Below, one piece after another: positions 1-8,490 of a stretch of 14,595 nucleotides of DNA. Origin of the DNA: Temnopleurus reevesii (Eukaryota > Echinodermata > Echinoidea > Temnopleuroida > Temnopleuridae); the NCBI GenBank assembly GCA_036244855.1, contig BQKZ01001907.1:46404-60998 (forward strand). The letters run 5' to 3'. The position numbers and the translations under genes were made by a program. The notes under the pieces are model-generated. The model saw nothing but the letters and a program-made list of their open reading frames with translations. It was not told where the DNA came from and ran no database searches. How positions within the stretch are numbered: position 1 is the first letter of the stretch; each line of letters begins with the position of its first letter.

Positions 1-487
1 TCTATTGTGGCAATGTCAGGACCTCTTTTTCTTCATACAACGCTACCCTTTGGATGTCCAAACCTAATAAAAACTGTAACAATACGATAACTCGAAACAA
101 ATAGTGTAAGAAATTGTCCCGAAACGCTTAACCTAAAATAATTGTTATATGTTGGTAGCTACAGAACATCGAATTTGGACTGTTCCCCATTTTGTTCATA
201 GTGTGTAAACATTTAAAAATGTTTTCTCTCCAATCTAAGTGTCTAAAGTCAAATTCGTTTTTGATGTATCTTAAGTAAAAGACCATTTTACCAGGGAAAA
301 TGTGAATGAACACATATTACTCAACATTTACACTACACAGATCACAATGTCATGAGCTAGGAGTTCTCGGAAGTATCAAAAACTCATAACGTACGCTTGC
401 TTTTTAGAAGGTTGGACTTCCGTTACAAGGGTTGGTTCGTGAAACACATTTGTATTAACGTGTTTATCGTTTTCTTGTTTTGTCGAT
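1..487. other. flank beyond the receptor gene, nothing recognised
   Basis: AT-rich sequence downstream of the likely receptor 3' end. Minus-strand open frames of about 60 codons at 128-313 and 376-576 have biased, low-complexity composition and match no family I know. No repeat or RNA gene was recognised. Confidence 0.5.
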
Positions 488-726
488 TTTATTGTAGTCT
501 TGATACGGGGCGATGGCATTGACCTAAATAACGATTTATTTTGAAGTGGATATCTTACATGCAGAATAATGGACAACAGAGGGAAGAGGTTCGATTTTTG
601 TCTCCAACTTTAGACCAACAGGCAGCCTTGCTTTTATATTTTTGTATTCTTTTCGGATCGATATGGGAGTAGACATGTAAGGAAGGGTCGGGGATGCGGC
701 CTAGTGATATGGCATGACACTTTAAT
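488..726 (-). promoter_or_regulatory. candidate poly(A) signals of the dopamine receptor gene
   Basis: Downstream of the receptor stop, the minus strand carries ATTAAA at 721-726 and AATAAA at 535-540 and 488-493. These would give 3' UTRs of roughly 0.3 to 0.55 kb. The 488 site is followed by a TGTGTTT run about 40 bases further on, which suits a downstream GU-rich element. Which site is used cannot be told from sequence. In AT-rich DNA some of these hexamers are expected by chance. Confidence 0.4.
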
Positions 727-1025
727 TAGTATATCAGCGGCGAGGAGAGACTAGATTAATAAACATCGACTTCTCACGTAGCTCTTCATACGGTGGTAAA
801 ATACAAGACTTGTTAGAACAATATAAAAATCAACACTTCATATATCACAATAACGTGGCCTCAAACGACCTCTATGCATTGAATATATACAGAAATAAAC
901 CTATATACATTTGTCACAGGTAGACTCTTGATTTGATATAGAATGATAGATATAAACTCTGGTGATAATAAATCTGTACAAATTGGACCCAATTTTTCAT
1001 AGCATTTCAGTGAGGCTAAAACGCA

Positions 1026-2411
1026 TCACGTCGGGGATATTTTCTCGCGTATTGTTTCGAGTGAAGCGTCACTATTGTTTGTTTTTCTATGAGCCCGTAA
1101 GCCGTAAGAATGGGTGTTGTTGAGTCTTACACGACCGTTAATATCGCTTGGTCTTGTTCTTTTGGTTATACTCGAATGATGGCCCCGATGCCGCTTATGT
1201 GGTCTCTTGGAGCCCAAGCATCGGCAGAGGACGCCCCCGATGCGATAAAAGAGAATATTCTTGAACGCGTTTCGAAAATCGCGGTTGAAAATACTGTAAA
1301 TTACGGGATTGAGACATGAATTGAAATAGCCCAACCAGGTTAGTGTTATGAAAGCAAGTGGAGTCGATAAACAAGAGGCGCATAGCGGAACTACAATGTT
1401 ATAAATGAAGAACGGTAGCCAGCACATTAGGAAAACACCCATGATTATTCCTAACGTAACAGCGGCTTTATGGTCTGTGGCCGCCTGACTGTTGCAGTGG
1501 TACTGCGTGTCGGGGTGATGGTTTTTACTGCTACCCAGACGGCCAAGGCGAGCATTCCGCATCCGTTCTCTCACCGCTTTGAAGATGCAGGCGTAGATAC
1601 TGATCATGATCAAACAGGGAATGATGAAACTTATTAAAGACGAGACAACCGCGTACCTGGCGTTTAGAATCATAGCACACTCGAAGTAATCAGTGTTCGT
1701 GTCAGCGGGTTGAAGCTGAGAGACGCTGATTGAATTAGGGCTCAGTGTGTCCACGTCAGGTTTGGTGATGTTGGAGGCATCTAAGGAGGAGGGGAACAGG
1801 TGTGATGTGGGGTTAAAGGATGCACTAGTATCTGAGGCATCCGTGTGCCAACCCAAATGAATCGGAATGAATGAAATGAGCGCTGACATACCCCATACAC
1901 ACATGATCATACCTATCACCATTCGTTTCGTCATCCAGTGATAATACTTAAAGGGTCTTTTGATGTGAATGTAACGATCCACGCTGATGGCGCACAGATT
2001 CAAAATGGACGCCGTACTGAACATAATATCGAATGATATCCACACGTTACAGAAGCGATGGCTAAATATCCACATGCCTAGAAGATCATTAAACATTGCA
2101 AATGGCATGACGAGGAATGAAACAAGTAGATCCGCCATGGCGAGAGACACTATAAACAGGTTACCTGTTCTTCGGAGTTTATCCTCCGTTGCTACGGCAA
2201 CGCAAACCAAGATGTTACCAAAGATAGAAGTGACGATGATGAGCGCGAGCACGAGTCCGACAAGGACCATCTGAACCATGGGCATCTCCCCGTCCGCGAC
2301 ATCGCCGGGCGGCTCTTCCGTCGAAAACGCATAATCCGACATCGGGAACTCATCGGTGGCATAGCTTAGCGTCGTCGGGAGCAAATCTGAAGTCGTTTCT
2401 TGCTGCTGCAT
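1026..2411 (-). CDS. DRD1: D1-type dopamine receptor, intronless CDS, complete (461 aa)
   Basis: Class A amine receptor of the plasma membrane. D1-type receptors couple to Gs and raise cAMP. Seven TM segments lie near residues 47-72, 83-107, 118-146, 162-186, 252-276, 316-340 and 349-373, then helix 8 and Cys396/Cys398, likely palmitoylated. Key residues: N66 (1.50), D94 (2.50), C121 with C245 (disulfide), amine-binding D128 (3.32), DRY 145-147, W173, catechol-contact serines S257/S258/S261, P265, W331-P333-F334-F335, N338 (6.55) and NPVIY 368-372. The TM3 run FDIMFSTASILNL and the motif SFIPI-LGWH at the TM4 end are D1 signatures. IHIKRP after DRY and DHKAAVTLG before TM6 resemble insect Dop1R1. 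The third intracellular loop is short, as in Gs-coupled D1 types. The second extracellular loop is unusually long. The start is well supported: an in-frame TAG lies eight codons upstream (2433-2435) with no ATG between, and the ATG has A at -3. The symbol is by homology; ligand not proven. Confidence 0.95.
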   Translation of the reverse strand: MQQQETTSDLLPTTLSYATDEFPMSDYAFSTEEPPGDVADGEMPMVQMVLVGLVLALIIVTSIFGNILVCVAVATEDKLRRTGNLFIVSLAMADLLVSFLVMPFAMFNDLLGMWIFSHRFCNVWISFDIMFSTASILNLCAISVDRYIHIKRPFKYYHWMTKRMVIGMIMCVWGMSALISFIPIHLGWHTDASDTSASFNPTSHLFPSSLDASNITKPDVDTLSPNSISVSQLQPADTNTDYFECAMILNARYAVVSSLISFIIPCLIMISIYACIFKAVRERMRNARLGRLGSSKNHHPDTQYHCNSQAATDHKAAVTLGIIMGVFLMCWLPFFIYNIVVPLCASCLSTPLAFITLTWLGYFNSCLNPVIYSIFNRDFRNAFKNILFYRIGGVLCRCLGSKRPHKRHRGHHSSITKRTRPSDINGRVRLNNTHSYGLRAHRKTNNSDASLETIREKISPT

Positions 2412-2446
2412 GTTCGGCGATCCACAACACCGCTAATGATGTCCAT
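2366..2446 (-). promoter_or_regulatory. overlapping upstream ORF in the receptor leader (26 codons)
   Basis: An upstream ATG at 2444-2446 lies 35 bases before the receptor ATG, in another frame. It reads through the receptor start and ends at TAA 2366-2368, 43-45 bases inside the CDS. Its context is strong (G at -3, G at +4), while the receptor ATG has A at -3 but C at +4. If the transcript includes this stretch, the ORF should reduce receptor translation and make it depend on leaky scanning. The predicted peptide is basic and matches nothing I know. Confidence 0.5.
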
Positions 2447-2536
2447 GCCCCAGTTGTGAATCCCTCTCAACCATATCGCGTAACAAACTCCACGAAAAGG
2501 CTCTAATGAGATGCGCTATAAATCCATACAATCCAT
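2433..2536 (-). promoter_or_regulatory. two short upstream ORFs in the receptor leader
   Basis: On the minus strand, 2516-2536 reads MDCMDL then TAG. 2433-2474 reads 13 codons in the receptor frame and ends at the TAG that also blocks any N-terminal extension of the receptor. With the overlapping ORF at 2366-2446 this makes three upstream ORFs within about 125 bases of the start codon. They matter only if transcription starts upstream of 2536. Confidence 0.4.
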
Positions 2537-2583
2537 CCGCCCGGTATGCTGAAATTAGGAGCAAGTGTTCTTCTCGATTGAGT

Positions 2584-2623
2584 CTGCGAGAGAGAATGGG
2601 GATGAAAGAATAGACACAGATTT
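2584..2623 (-). other. predicted splice acceptor before the coding exon
   Basis: The minus strand shows a long pyrimidine tract ending in TCTCTCTCGCAG, with AG at 2585-2584, so the exon would begin at 2583. A branch-point-like TCCTAAAT lies about 37 bases upstream of the AG. The exon would carry a 172-base leader before the receptor ATG. A weaker alternative acceptor (CTAATTTCAG) would start the exon at 2548. No transcript evidence is available here. Confidence 0.6.
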
Positions 2624-4114
2624 AGGACAAGTAATTACAAAACATTGCATCAAAATATAATACCTGAATAACAAAAATGGAACATTATCAATGACTTTCT
2701 CAGATGTTTGGTGGGGAAAGATATAGGCCTACAGTTACATACTAAAAAAATTCCCCGCCCAATTTTATCGTACATATTCCTAGCTGGTAGTATTTTCCAG
2801 GAGGTCCATATACATGCAACCACAATCCTTAAATTTATGGACTTTAAAGTTGTTTGTAAGCCAAACATAAATGTTTTAGCGTACATTTTGTCAGTCAAAG
2901 ATGAGATTATGCAATTTAAAAATAAATAACAACATGTAAATAATACAAATTTAAAGATTCGCATTGCATTCCGTAGAAGAATAGCGCTTTACAAATCATA
3001 TTTTATTGCGAAGTGATAATAAAAACATTCATTACAATAAAGGACACATGCTTAATATATCGTCACTCATCTATGAGATTGTTGAAATCAGTAATCGAAA
3101 ACATGTGATATTAAACCAAGCACGGCTCACAGGATGGGCCATTTCAACTTATGGTATGGGGGTGATAACGCTGATACTTTGAAATTTTTATGAATAATAT
3201 AGTATAAATATCAAAAGAAGAATCTAAAAAGCGCCATGGTAAAAATTACGGAGCGATGTTGTGTTTTTTATGGCTAGTACTAGCTGGTAGTATAGACGGG
3301 TTTACTGATGTATTCAGATTTATACACGTTTCTTAACAACGACCATAGTTTACGAAGTATTCCTTTAGACGGATGAGTAACAATTGAACTAGAATGCTTA
3401 GAATCTATTTTGCATACATTATTTTGTTGCTACGTCGGGCAAGCACAGGGCAAGCGTTAGGCTTGTCAAGAACAACCTTAGTTTTAGACGTATGCATACA
3501 ATTTATTTATTAATAAACCCGCGAGAGCATACTAGATTGGCGGATGTATTGGCAATGATGGAATATCGCCAAGTCTGAACGGGGCTTCATTTTCTCCCCA
3601 TCCTCATCAAGGTTCGTTTCACATCAGTCACTTGCATCATTAAAAGCGAATCTCTGTATGTACCGCCGGTAATTGAATGTCTCCCGCCAATGTGCTTATA
3701 GAGCCATGTGTTGGTTAATTGTTACTTGGCCTATCCCTTCCAATATACTTAATAACTTGTTGCCGATTTTAGCGGAGGATATTGCTGGTATTGCGTGCTA
3801 TATACGAAGCGTGTCGGAATTTTCTAAAGCGGTAAATGATATCATATAGGCATATGCAGATCAAAACATTGATAAATAAAACTCAACCACAGAAGGCACA
3901 CGAATTGAGGAAGGATTTCCAATAAGTTAGTGATTGTTTTTATCATTCAAACCAACAGAAGTAAAGGAAATACAAATATTCTTAATTTTTTTTTGCGATA
4001 AATATATTTTCTCAATCGATACATTAATTCGTGATGTGTTATTTTAGGTTGCGGTATCTCCATGATATAATTGGATCGATGGTTGTCAATTTACTTAGAA
4101 AAAATGACATGGCG
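2624..4114. other. intronic AT-rich stretch with no gene seen
   Basis: Predicted intron. Open frames exist on both strands over the same bases (2650-2964 minus, 2708-2929 plus), which argues for chance. The only repeat recognised is the degenerate dispersed element near 3190-3440. The palindromic TAGGCCTA-type string near 2726 is, in my memory, common in echinoderm DNA. Confidence 0.5.
3190..3440 (+). repeat. degenerate dispersed repeat, copy A
   Basis: This stretch aligns by eye with 7975-8190 in the same orientation. Shared strings include GGGTTTA, GTATTCCT, AACAATTGAACTA and GAATC, in the same order and at similar spacing, with several indels. No open frame or terminal structure is apparent, so the class is unknown. 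The outer limits are approximate. Confidence 0.5.
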
Positions 4115-4118
4115 TTAG

Positions 4119-4248
4119 GCCCCGGTCACATATAGGACCCCGGAAGCAGCGCGATTCACCCCGACTCGTTGTTCTAAGGCAGTTAACTGTGAATTAACAA
4201 AGAGTCGGGGTGAATCGTATTGCTTCCGGGGTCCTATGTGACCGGGGC
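4119..4248 (-). mobile_element. hairpin MITE, copy 1 (inverted relative to copies 2 and 3)
   Basis: A 130-bp near-palindrome starts GCCCCGGTCACAT and ends ATGTGACCGGGGC, with arms of about 47 bases around a ~34-base loop. The loop reads as the reverse complement of the loops in the copies at 7528 and 13356, so this copy sits in the opposite orientation. The left arm has a 2-base insertion and the arms have a few mismatches. Flanks are TTAG (4115-4118) and TTAC (4249-4252), compatible with an eroded TTAA target duplication. There is no coding capacity. Confidence 0.9.
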
Positions 4249-4252
4249 TTAC

Positions 4253-4521
4253 TAATAACGGAGTAGGACTAAATTTGCGCCAAAATGTTCTCTGGTGCAT
4301 TTAGCTAAAACAAAGATTTTAGACTGCAGAAGGCTCTTCAGATCAACTTAAGTGGTAGGATAGTAAATAAGCCGAAGCTGCCAAAACACTCTTACGCCGA
4401 GGGTAAGATTGGAATGTGTTTACACCGGATTCTACAATAGACGTCTAATCAAACAAGAATCATTCAATTATCTTCCTTTATGATGTTTTCATTGTTAATT
4501 CACCTGGTATGAGGTTTGATA
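4253..4521. other. intronic spacer between two MITEs, nothing seen
   Basis: AT-rich sequence without a recognised repeat, open frame or RNA gene. Confidence 0.5.
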
Positions 4522-4943
4522 TTAAAGGGAAACTTCACCCAGACATTGATGTACTCTCGGTGGATGAAGAAAAAATCCAATGATCAAACTGTGGAATTTT
4601 GAGCAAAATCCAACAATCCATTAAAAAGTTATGAATTTTTAAAGTTTTGATTTAAATCCCTCATGGGCTCCTCAAATTGGCAACATAGAGGCACAAAATG
4701 GCTGCCAACATGGAGAACTCTCCATTTACTTTGCACACAGAATTCCACATTTTCTTCGTTTACTAGAAAAGTAGACAATATTTTACTTTTCTCTTCAAGT
4801 ATGATATTGATATTTTGATTCTGCATGCATTTCGGAATGATTTTTTTTAAAATTTATTGTGTATTCATTTTTTCACAGTCTGATCATTGTATTTTTTCCA
4901 TCCACTGACAGCGCATCAATGTCTAGGTGAAGTTCCCCTTTAA
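4522..4943. mobile_element. TTAA-flanked MITE with ~76-bp terminal inverted repeats
   Basis: TTAA lies at 4522-4525 and 4940-4943. Between them, 414 bp begin AGGGAAACTTCACC and end GGTGAAGTTCCCCTT. The inverted termini continue inward for about 76 bases with scattered mismatches (shared blocks include AGACATTGATG, GTGGATG and CAATGATCA). There is no transposase; the 65-codon minus frame at 4629-4826 is a chance frame within it. TTAA target choice is typical of the piggyBac superfamily, but the family assignment is not secured by the termini alone. Confidence 0.85.
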
Positions 4944-5060
4944 GCAATCTTCTGGTCATGCTGCTGGTAGGGAAATCTGCCAAAAATTACATAATGAATC
5001 AATTCGCCAAGATTCTTTTCATTGAAGTATGCGTGACATAAAATCGGGCTTCGAACATTG

Positions 5061-5133
5061 CAGGGCCAGCTGGACAGATGGGAGAACAAAAAATGAAGCG
5101 GCTACCCTGGGTTAATAAGACTCATTAGCATTA

Positions 5134-5135
<2 letters not shown>
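5061..5135 (+). mobile_element. retroposon-like 3' tail leading into an ATT microsatellite
   Basis: The stretch with GGGCCAGCTGG, GCGGCTACCCTGGG and TTAATAAGA is followed directly by (ATT)n. A second stretch at 7836-7905 has the same blocks in the same order (GGCCCCCAGG, GGGGCTACCCCG, TTAAAAGAAA). A shared tail ending in a short repeat is typical of SINE/LINE 3' ends. I recall similar GGCTACCC...TTAA tails in sea urchin transcripts, but cannot name the family. Confidence 0.5.
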
Positions 5136-5186
<51 letters not shown>

Positions 5187-5235
5187 GTTATCATTATTAT
5201 TTCTATTATTATTTATTATTATTATTATCATTGTT

Positions 5236-5274
<39 letters not shown>

Positions 5275-5425
5275 TTCATTATCATTACAATTTTATTATT
5301 AGTAGTAAAATCGTCATTATCATAACTATTATGACTATTATTGATATTATCATCATTATTCTGGTTATTATTATTATCTTTATCATCATTAATTGTGCAA
5401 AACTAATTAATAATAATATTAATAA
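5128..5425. repeat. compound ATT / ATC microsatellite
   Basis: Pure (ATT)n runs over about 5136-5186 and pure (ATC)n over about 5236-5274, surrounded by decayed versions to about 5425. It fills the gap between a plus-strand retroposon-like tail on the left and the 3' end of a minus-strand SINE on the right. It probably grew from one or both of their tails. Confidence 0.9.
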
Positions 5426-5700
5426 TGGTGGCTACTTGGATAGCGCACAGGTCCACCTTATCGGTGCTCATGGCGCTGAAAGCTTTACACTCACTATTAC
5501 CCGGCTTTAGCTGGCAACCATTATGGCGCTCCGCATTACAATGAATTTCTTCCCGCCGTCCCCTTTTACCTCACCTGGGTCGAGTGCAGCACACTGTGGA
5601 TGATTTTTTTGCTGAAGGATATTGACGCCATAGGTGGGATTCGAACCTACGACCCTCTGGTTGAAAGGCGAGAGTCAGAACCACTACACTACGGCGCCTC
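5426..5700 (-). mobile_element. tRNA-derived SINE
   Basis: Read on the minus strand, the element starts GGCGCCGTAGTGTAGTGG near 5698 (A-box TAGTGTAGTGG), has a perfect B box GGTTCGAATCC at 5643-5633, then a ~200-base tRNA-unrelated body (TCAATATCCTTCAGCA, GCACTCGACCCAGGTGAGG, GCCGGGTAATA). It ends GCGCTATCCAAG-TAGCCACC followed by ATT/AAT repeats. The A and B boxes are the internal Pol III promoter. The head does not fold as a working tRNA: the acceptor arms mismatch in the expected register and the T stem has an A-C pair. It closely resembles a SINE I remember from sea urchin sequence; the name is uncertain. Confidence 0.85.
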
Positions 5701-7523
5701 CAGTTTAATTCAATTGTTTTTGCGTTCTTATGTACTCAGGCTAGTATAAAGCCGGTTGAAGGTTGGTAGATACGTGTAGAAGTGTCATAGAAAGCATTAT
5801 TGGCGAATACATCTACATCTATATACGGTACATTGATAGTACGGTACGTTGCAGAAAACTCCTTTCAAACCAAAATGATGTACTAAAAGTATACGAGGCT
5901 GCAAACATACAATTAGCGGCCAAGTGGCGCCCCATGCAACGATTCACATTGTCATATTACATCCATCATTGTAATATAGCATGTCATATAATTTGTCTTA
6001 GATTGACTGGTAGGAGGTCCATTCATGTACAACATCTATTCAATTTTGAAGATAATTATGGATAAGTCTAATGAATTAGGAAGTAAATTTTTCGTACGTT
6101 AGCTTTCGATAATAGAAACAAAAAACTTAATCTAATTTGGTCGTCATACATAATGGAGTATAATTAATTACACTTGATTATACCACTCCATTCGAATGCC
6201 TTCAATCAAAGAGAGAATATTTCCCCTTATTAGTTGATTATTTCCATTTCTTGGCCAATGGATGTGTCCTCCCAACACTGCGCAATGATTAATTTGTCGA
6301 GATTCGCTTCGATAAATAAAATATAGATTAAAATCGAAAAATTACGATGAAAATGAAAACCATGAAAGTAAAAACTAAAAGAAAAAGGCAGGATGCTAAA
6401 CATCTTCCCTCATATATCAATGTAAATAACCAAGATTTTTATTTGATATCACAGCTCAGGGCACTGATTAGAAATACAAATGTACCGATATATCACCAGA
6501 TCACCAAGATACTAGTTTCAGAAGATCATTTTGATCAGGCATGTTGATTGTCAGAGATTGACGGAGCCAAAGATTGCCCATGCAATGAACATGAGCAGCT
6601 TTTATTAAAATTGCTGAATTTAGGCTCGTAACATTTAATACCAAGCAGAATGATGTGAGTCGCTCCAGGGCAACTGATGTTTTCGTATTCGTGAAACGGT
6701 TTGTATCAATATTACTTCTTATCAGCTTATTGAGAATAAATGTCTTACAATACATAAAGGCATAGCATTTGTAATATCGTTCATCGTTCATGAGCCGTCT
6801 TCACAATACGCGTAGTAAACACTAATGGCTAAACTCGGGTAAAAAGAAATGAACTTATCATATTAGTGCTGTGTTTTTAAATATCAATTAAAATATTATA
6901 AGTGTGAGTAAATTATTATTGTTATTATAAAAAAAAAAACCACATAGCGTTGAAGGATTGCATTTGTTACATATGTGTATACATTGATATGTATATATAC
7001 AATTGTATATTGTATATATATATATATATTGTAATGCATATATTTGTGTCTTATTTACATGAAGATTAAATCATTAGATAAACGTATAAATAAGTACGTA
7101 AGTAAATACATATGCATATGAAGTGCGTTTGTGAGTAGCATTACAAATGAAGCCGCTCTGTTGCGCTTCAGCAAAATTTAATTTAATACTGTGTCTAATC
7201 TGTGGCAATTGGTGCTACATTGTAGGCCTCCTATTCTGATTTGGTATGACTTATATGACAATATGACTGCACTAATAGACATCGGTATTTCGCTCTTATC
7301 ATGGCAATACATTTTTGCTAGAATGATTTATGTACATTTCCAAATAGAGGAACATGGAATATAACTATTCTTATTATGAGTATTATTATTTAAGCGGCTC
7401 ATTGCTTAGAATCCAATCTCTCGGAGATTCATATATTTCATGTTTACTTCTCAATATCCAGGCCTAGCTTACATCAACATACCATGCTTGATAAGGAATG
7501 ATGAAATATGTAGAGTGTAGAAC
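5701..7523. other. intronic stretch, no gene recognised
   Basis: AT-rich, with a short dyad near 6152-6192 (AATGGAGT arms), an A-run near 6928-6939 and a TA microsatellite at about 6987-7030. Open frames at 5763-6065 (100 codons, plus), 6347-6547 (plus) and 6501-6791 (minus) have the biased composition of AT-rich noncoding DNA, no recognisable domain and no splice context that I could support. Confidence 0.5.
6987..7030. repeat. imperfect TA microsatellite
   Basis: TATATA runs interrupted by CAATTG and TTG, with the longest pure TA stretch near 7013-7029. Simple sequence; no function suggested. Confidence 0.8.
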
Positions 7524-7527
7524 TTAA

Positions 7528-7654
7528 GCCCCGGTCACATAGGACCCGGAAGCAACACGATTCATCCCGACTCTTTGGTAATTCACATTTAACTGCCTCA
7601 GAACAACGTGTCGAGGTGAATCGTGTTGCTTCCGGGGTCCTATGTGACCGGGGC
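7528..7654 (+). mobile_element. hairpin MITE, copy 2
   Basis: A 127-bp member of the same family as 4119-4248 and 13356-13483. It is flanked on both sides by exact TTAA (7524-7527 and 7655-7658), the clearest target duplication of the three. The arms pair with several mismatches and a one-base deletion in the left arm (GGACCCGG instead of GGACCCCGG). It is nonautonomous and the source transposase is unknown. It lies in the predicted intron of the receptor gene. Confidence 0.9.
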
Positions 7655-7835
7655 TTAACCTTTTCATAATGTAAAAATGTAAACGCGTGTCGTCTGTGTT
7701 TTCACGAAGTGACGTTAGCTAGAGGGTATTTTTGAAAGAAAATAAAGAAATCCAGACATGCATGTAGAAACATTTCACAGTAAATGTGTGTTTGTATATA
7801 ATGTATATCATGTGCATGTATATCCTATTTTACAA

Positions 7836-7905
7836 GGCCCCCAGGTAGAACAGTACTTTGATTACTGACGGGGCTACCCCGTTAAAAGAAAACGTAATAA
7901 ATATG
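7836..7905 (+). mobile_element. retroposon-like 3' tail, second copy
   Basis: It shares ordered blocks with 5061-5135 (GGCC...CAGG, TGACGGGGCTACCCCG, TTAAAAGAAA). ACGGGG-CTA-CCCCGT forms a small perfect hairpin. Here the tail is followed by AT-rich sequence rather than a pure ATT repeat. The 5' limit of any larger element is not visible. Confidence 0.45.
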
Positions 7906-7974
7906 GAAACACGGACGATATTATGTGAATTTGGTTATCATCGTAAATCAATTATGTTTGACATCTGGATGTGT

Positions 7975-8190
7975 TACAACAATATAATACTAAGTTGCAA
8001 GCCAGAAGGTCTAGATATGACGACGCAAATTTTATAGCTCTAAATAGGTGGGTTTATCAATATATTTAAATTCATGTACAGTTCTGAAAAACGAACTTAT
8101 ACGCGGTATTCCTAAACAACAATTGAACTACAATATTTGGAATCAAGAATGTATATAATTAGACGAGCAGTTAGCTGGGAGCCAACTGGT
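7975..8190 (+). repeat. degenerate dispersed repeat, copy B
   Basis: This is the partner of 3190-3440, with the same order of short identical blocks and the best match over 8048-8144. It lies about 70 bases after the retroposon-like tail at 7836-7905. Copy A has no such tail beside it, so the two features are probably independent. Confidence 0.5.
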
Positions 8191-8480
8191 GAACTAATCA
8201 TTGTTGTACTAATTTTCAGTTAAAATGACTTAAACACAGTCAAACCCCAAAATGAATATAGACAAATTTGACTAGAATTGCAGTTTGCTCCAAATAAAAC
8301 CTACTTTTTTAATCATTTCAACTCGTTCGTTTCAAGAGCTGAAGAGTGTAGTTATAAGGTTTTATTCCCAAAACAGATAGAAAGAGAGTGTAGCGGTCGC
8401 AAAAGAATACAATAACTTGTCGTTCTTCAAAGCGCCGATACATATGCTCAAATAAAAGGGATATATTTAAACAATATTTG

Positions 8481-8490
8481 ACTTACCTGG
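8481..8490 (-). other. consensus splice donor CCAG|GTAAGT
   Basis: On the minus strand this is a perfect match to the metazoan donor consensus. The exon side ends at 8487 and the intron starts with GT at 8486-8485. It is the best donor I found upstream of the receptor exon and in the correct orientation. Confidence 0.5.

Larger units (their letters stand above)
2584..8486 (-). other. predicted 5'-UTR intron of the receptor gene (5.9 kb)
   Basis: The interval is bounded on the minus strand by a perfect donor (CAG|GTAAGT, 8490-8481) and a strong acceptor (2584). Inside lie two hairpin MITEs, a TTAA MITE, a SINE, microsatellites and retroposon tails, but no credible coding sequence. That fits intron content. 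Vertebrate DRD1 likewise carries an intron in its 5' leader and none in its CDS. Pairing these two sites is my inference; other exons in between cannot be excluded. Confidence 0.4.

Noticed and set aside
1110..1319. Plus-strand frames inside the receptor CDS (also 1987-2274)
   Set aside because: They lie antisense to a well-supported GPCR coding sequence and have no features of their own.
2650..2964. 104-codon minus-strand open frame overlapped by a 73-codon plus-strand frame
   Set aside because: AT-rich composition gives Phe/Ile/Leu/Cys-rich translations, both strands are open over the same bases, and there is no domain. It lies just beyond the predicted acceptor, inside the intron.
4115..4300. 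61-codon minus-strand frame
   Set aside because: It consists largely of the hairpin MITE arms and loop.
5628..5700. tRNA gene on the minus strand
   Set aside because: The A and B boxes are good, but the acceptor arms do not pair in register, the T stem is damaged, and the sequence continues into a SINE body and repeat tail. It is annotated as a SINE head.
5763..6065. 100-codon plus-strand open frame
   Set aside because: It starts with a low-complexity YIYIYIRYI run and has no recognisable domain and no splice or promoter context.
6501..6791. 96-codon minus-strand open frame
   Set aside because: No family resemblance, biased composition, and placed in the predicted intron.
7870..7890. Rho-independent terminator (ACGGGG-CTA-CCCCGT hairpin)
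   Set aside because: The hairpin is real, but it is not followed by a T-run and the context is eukaryotic. It is part of the retroposon-like tail.
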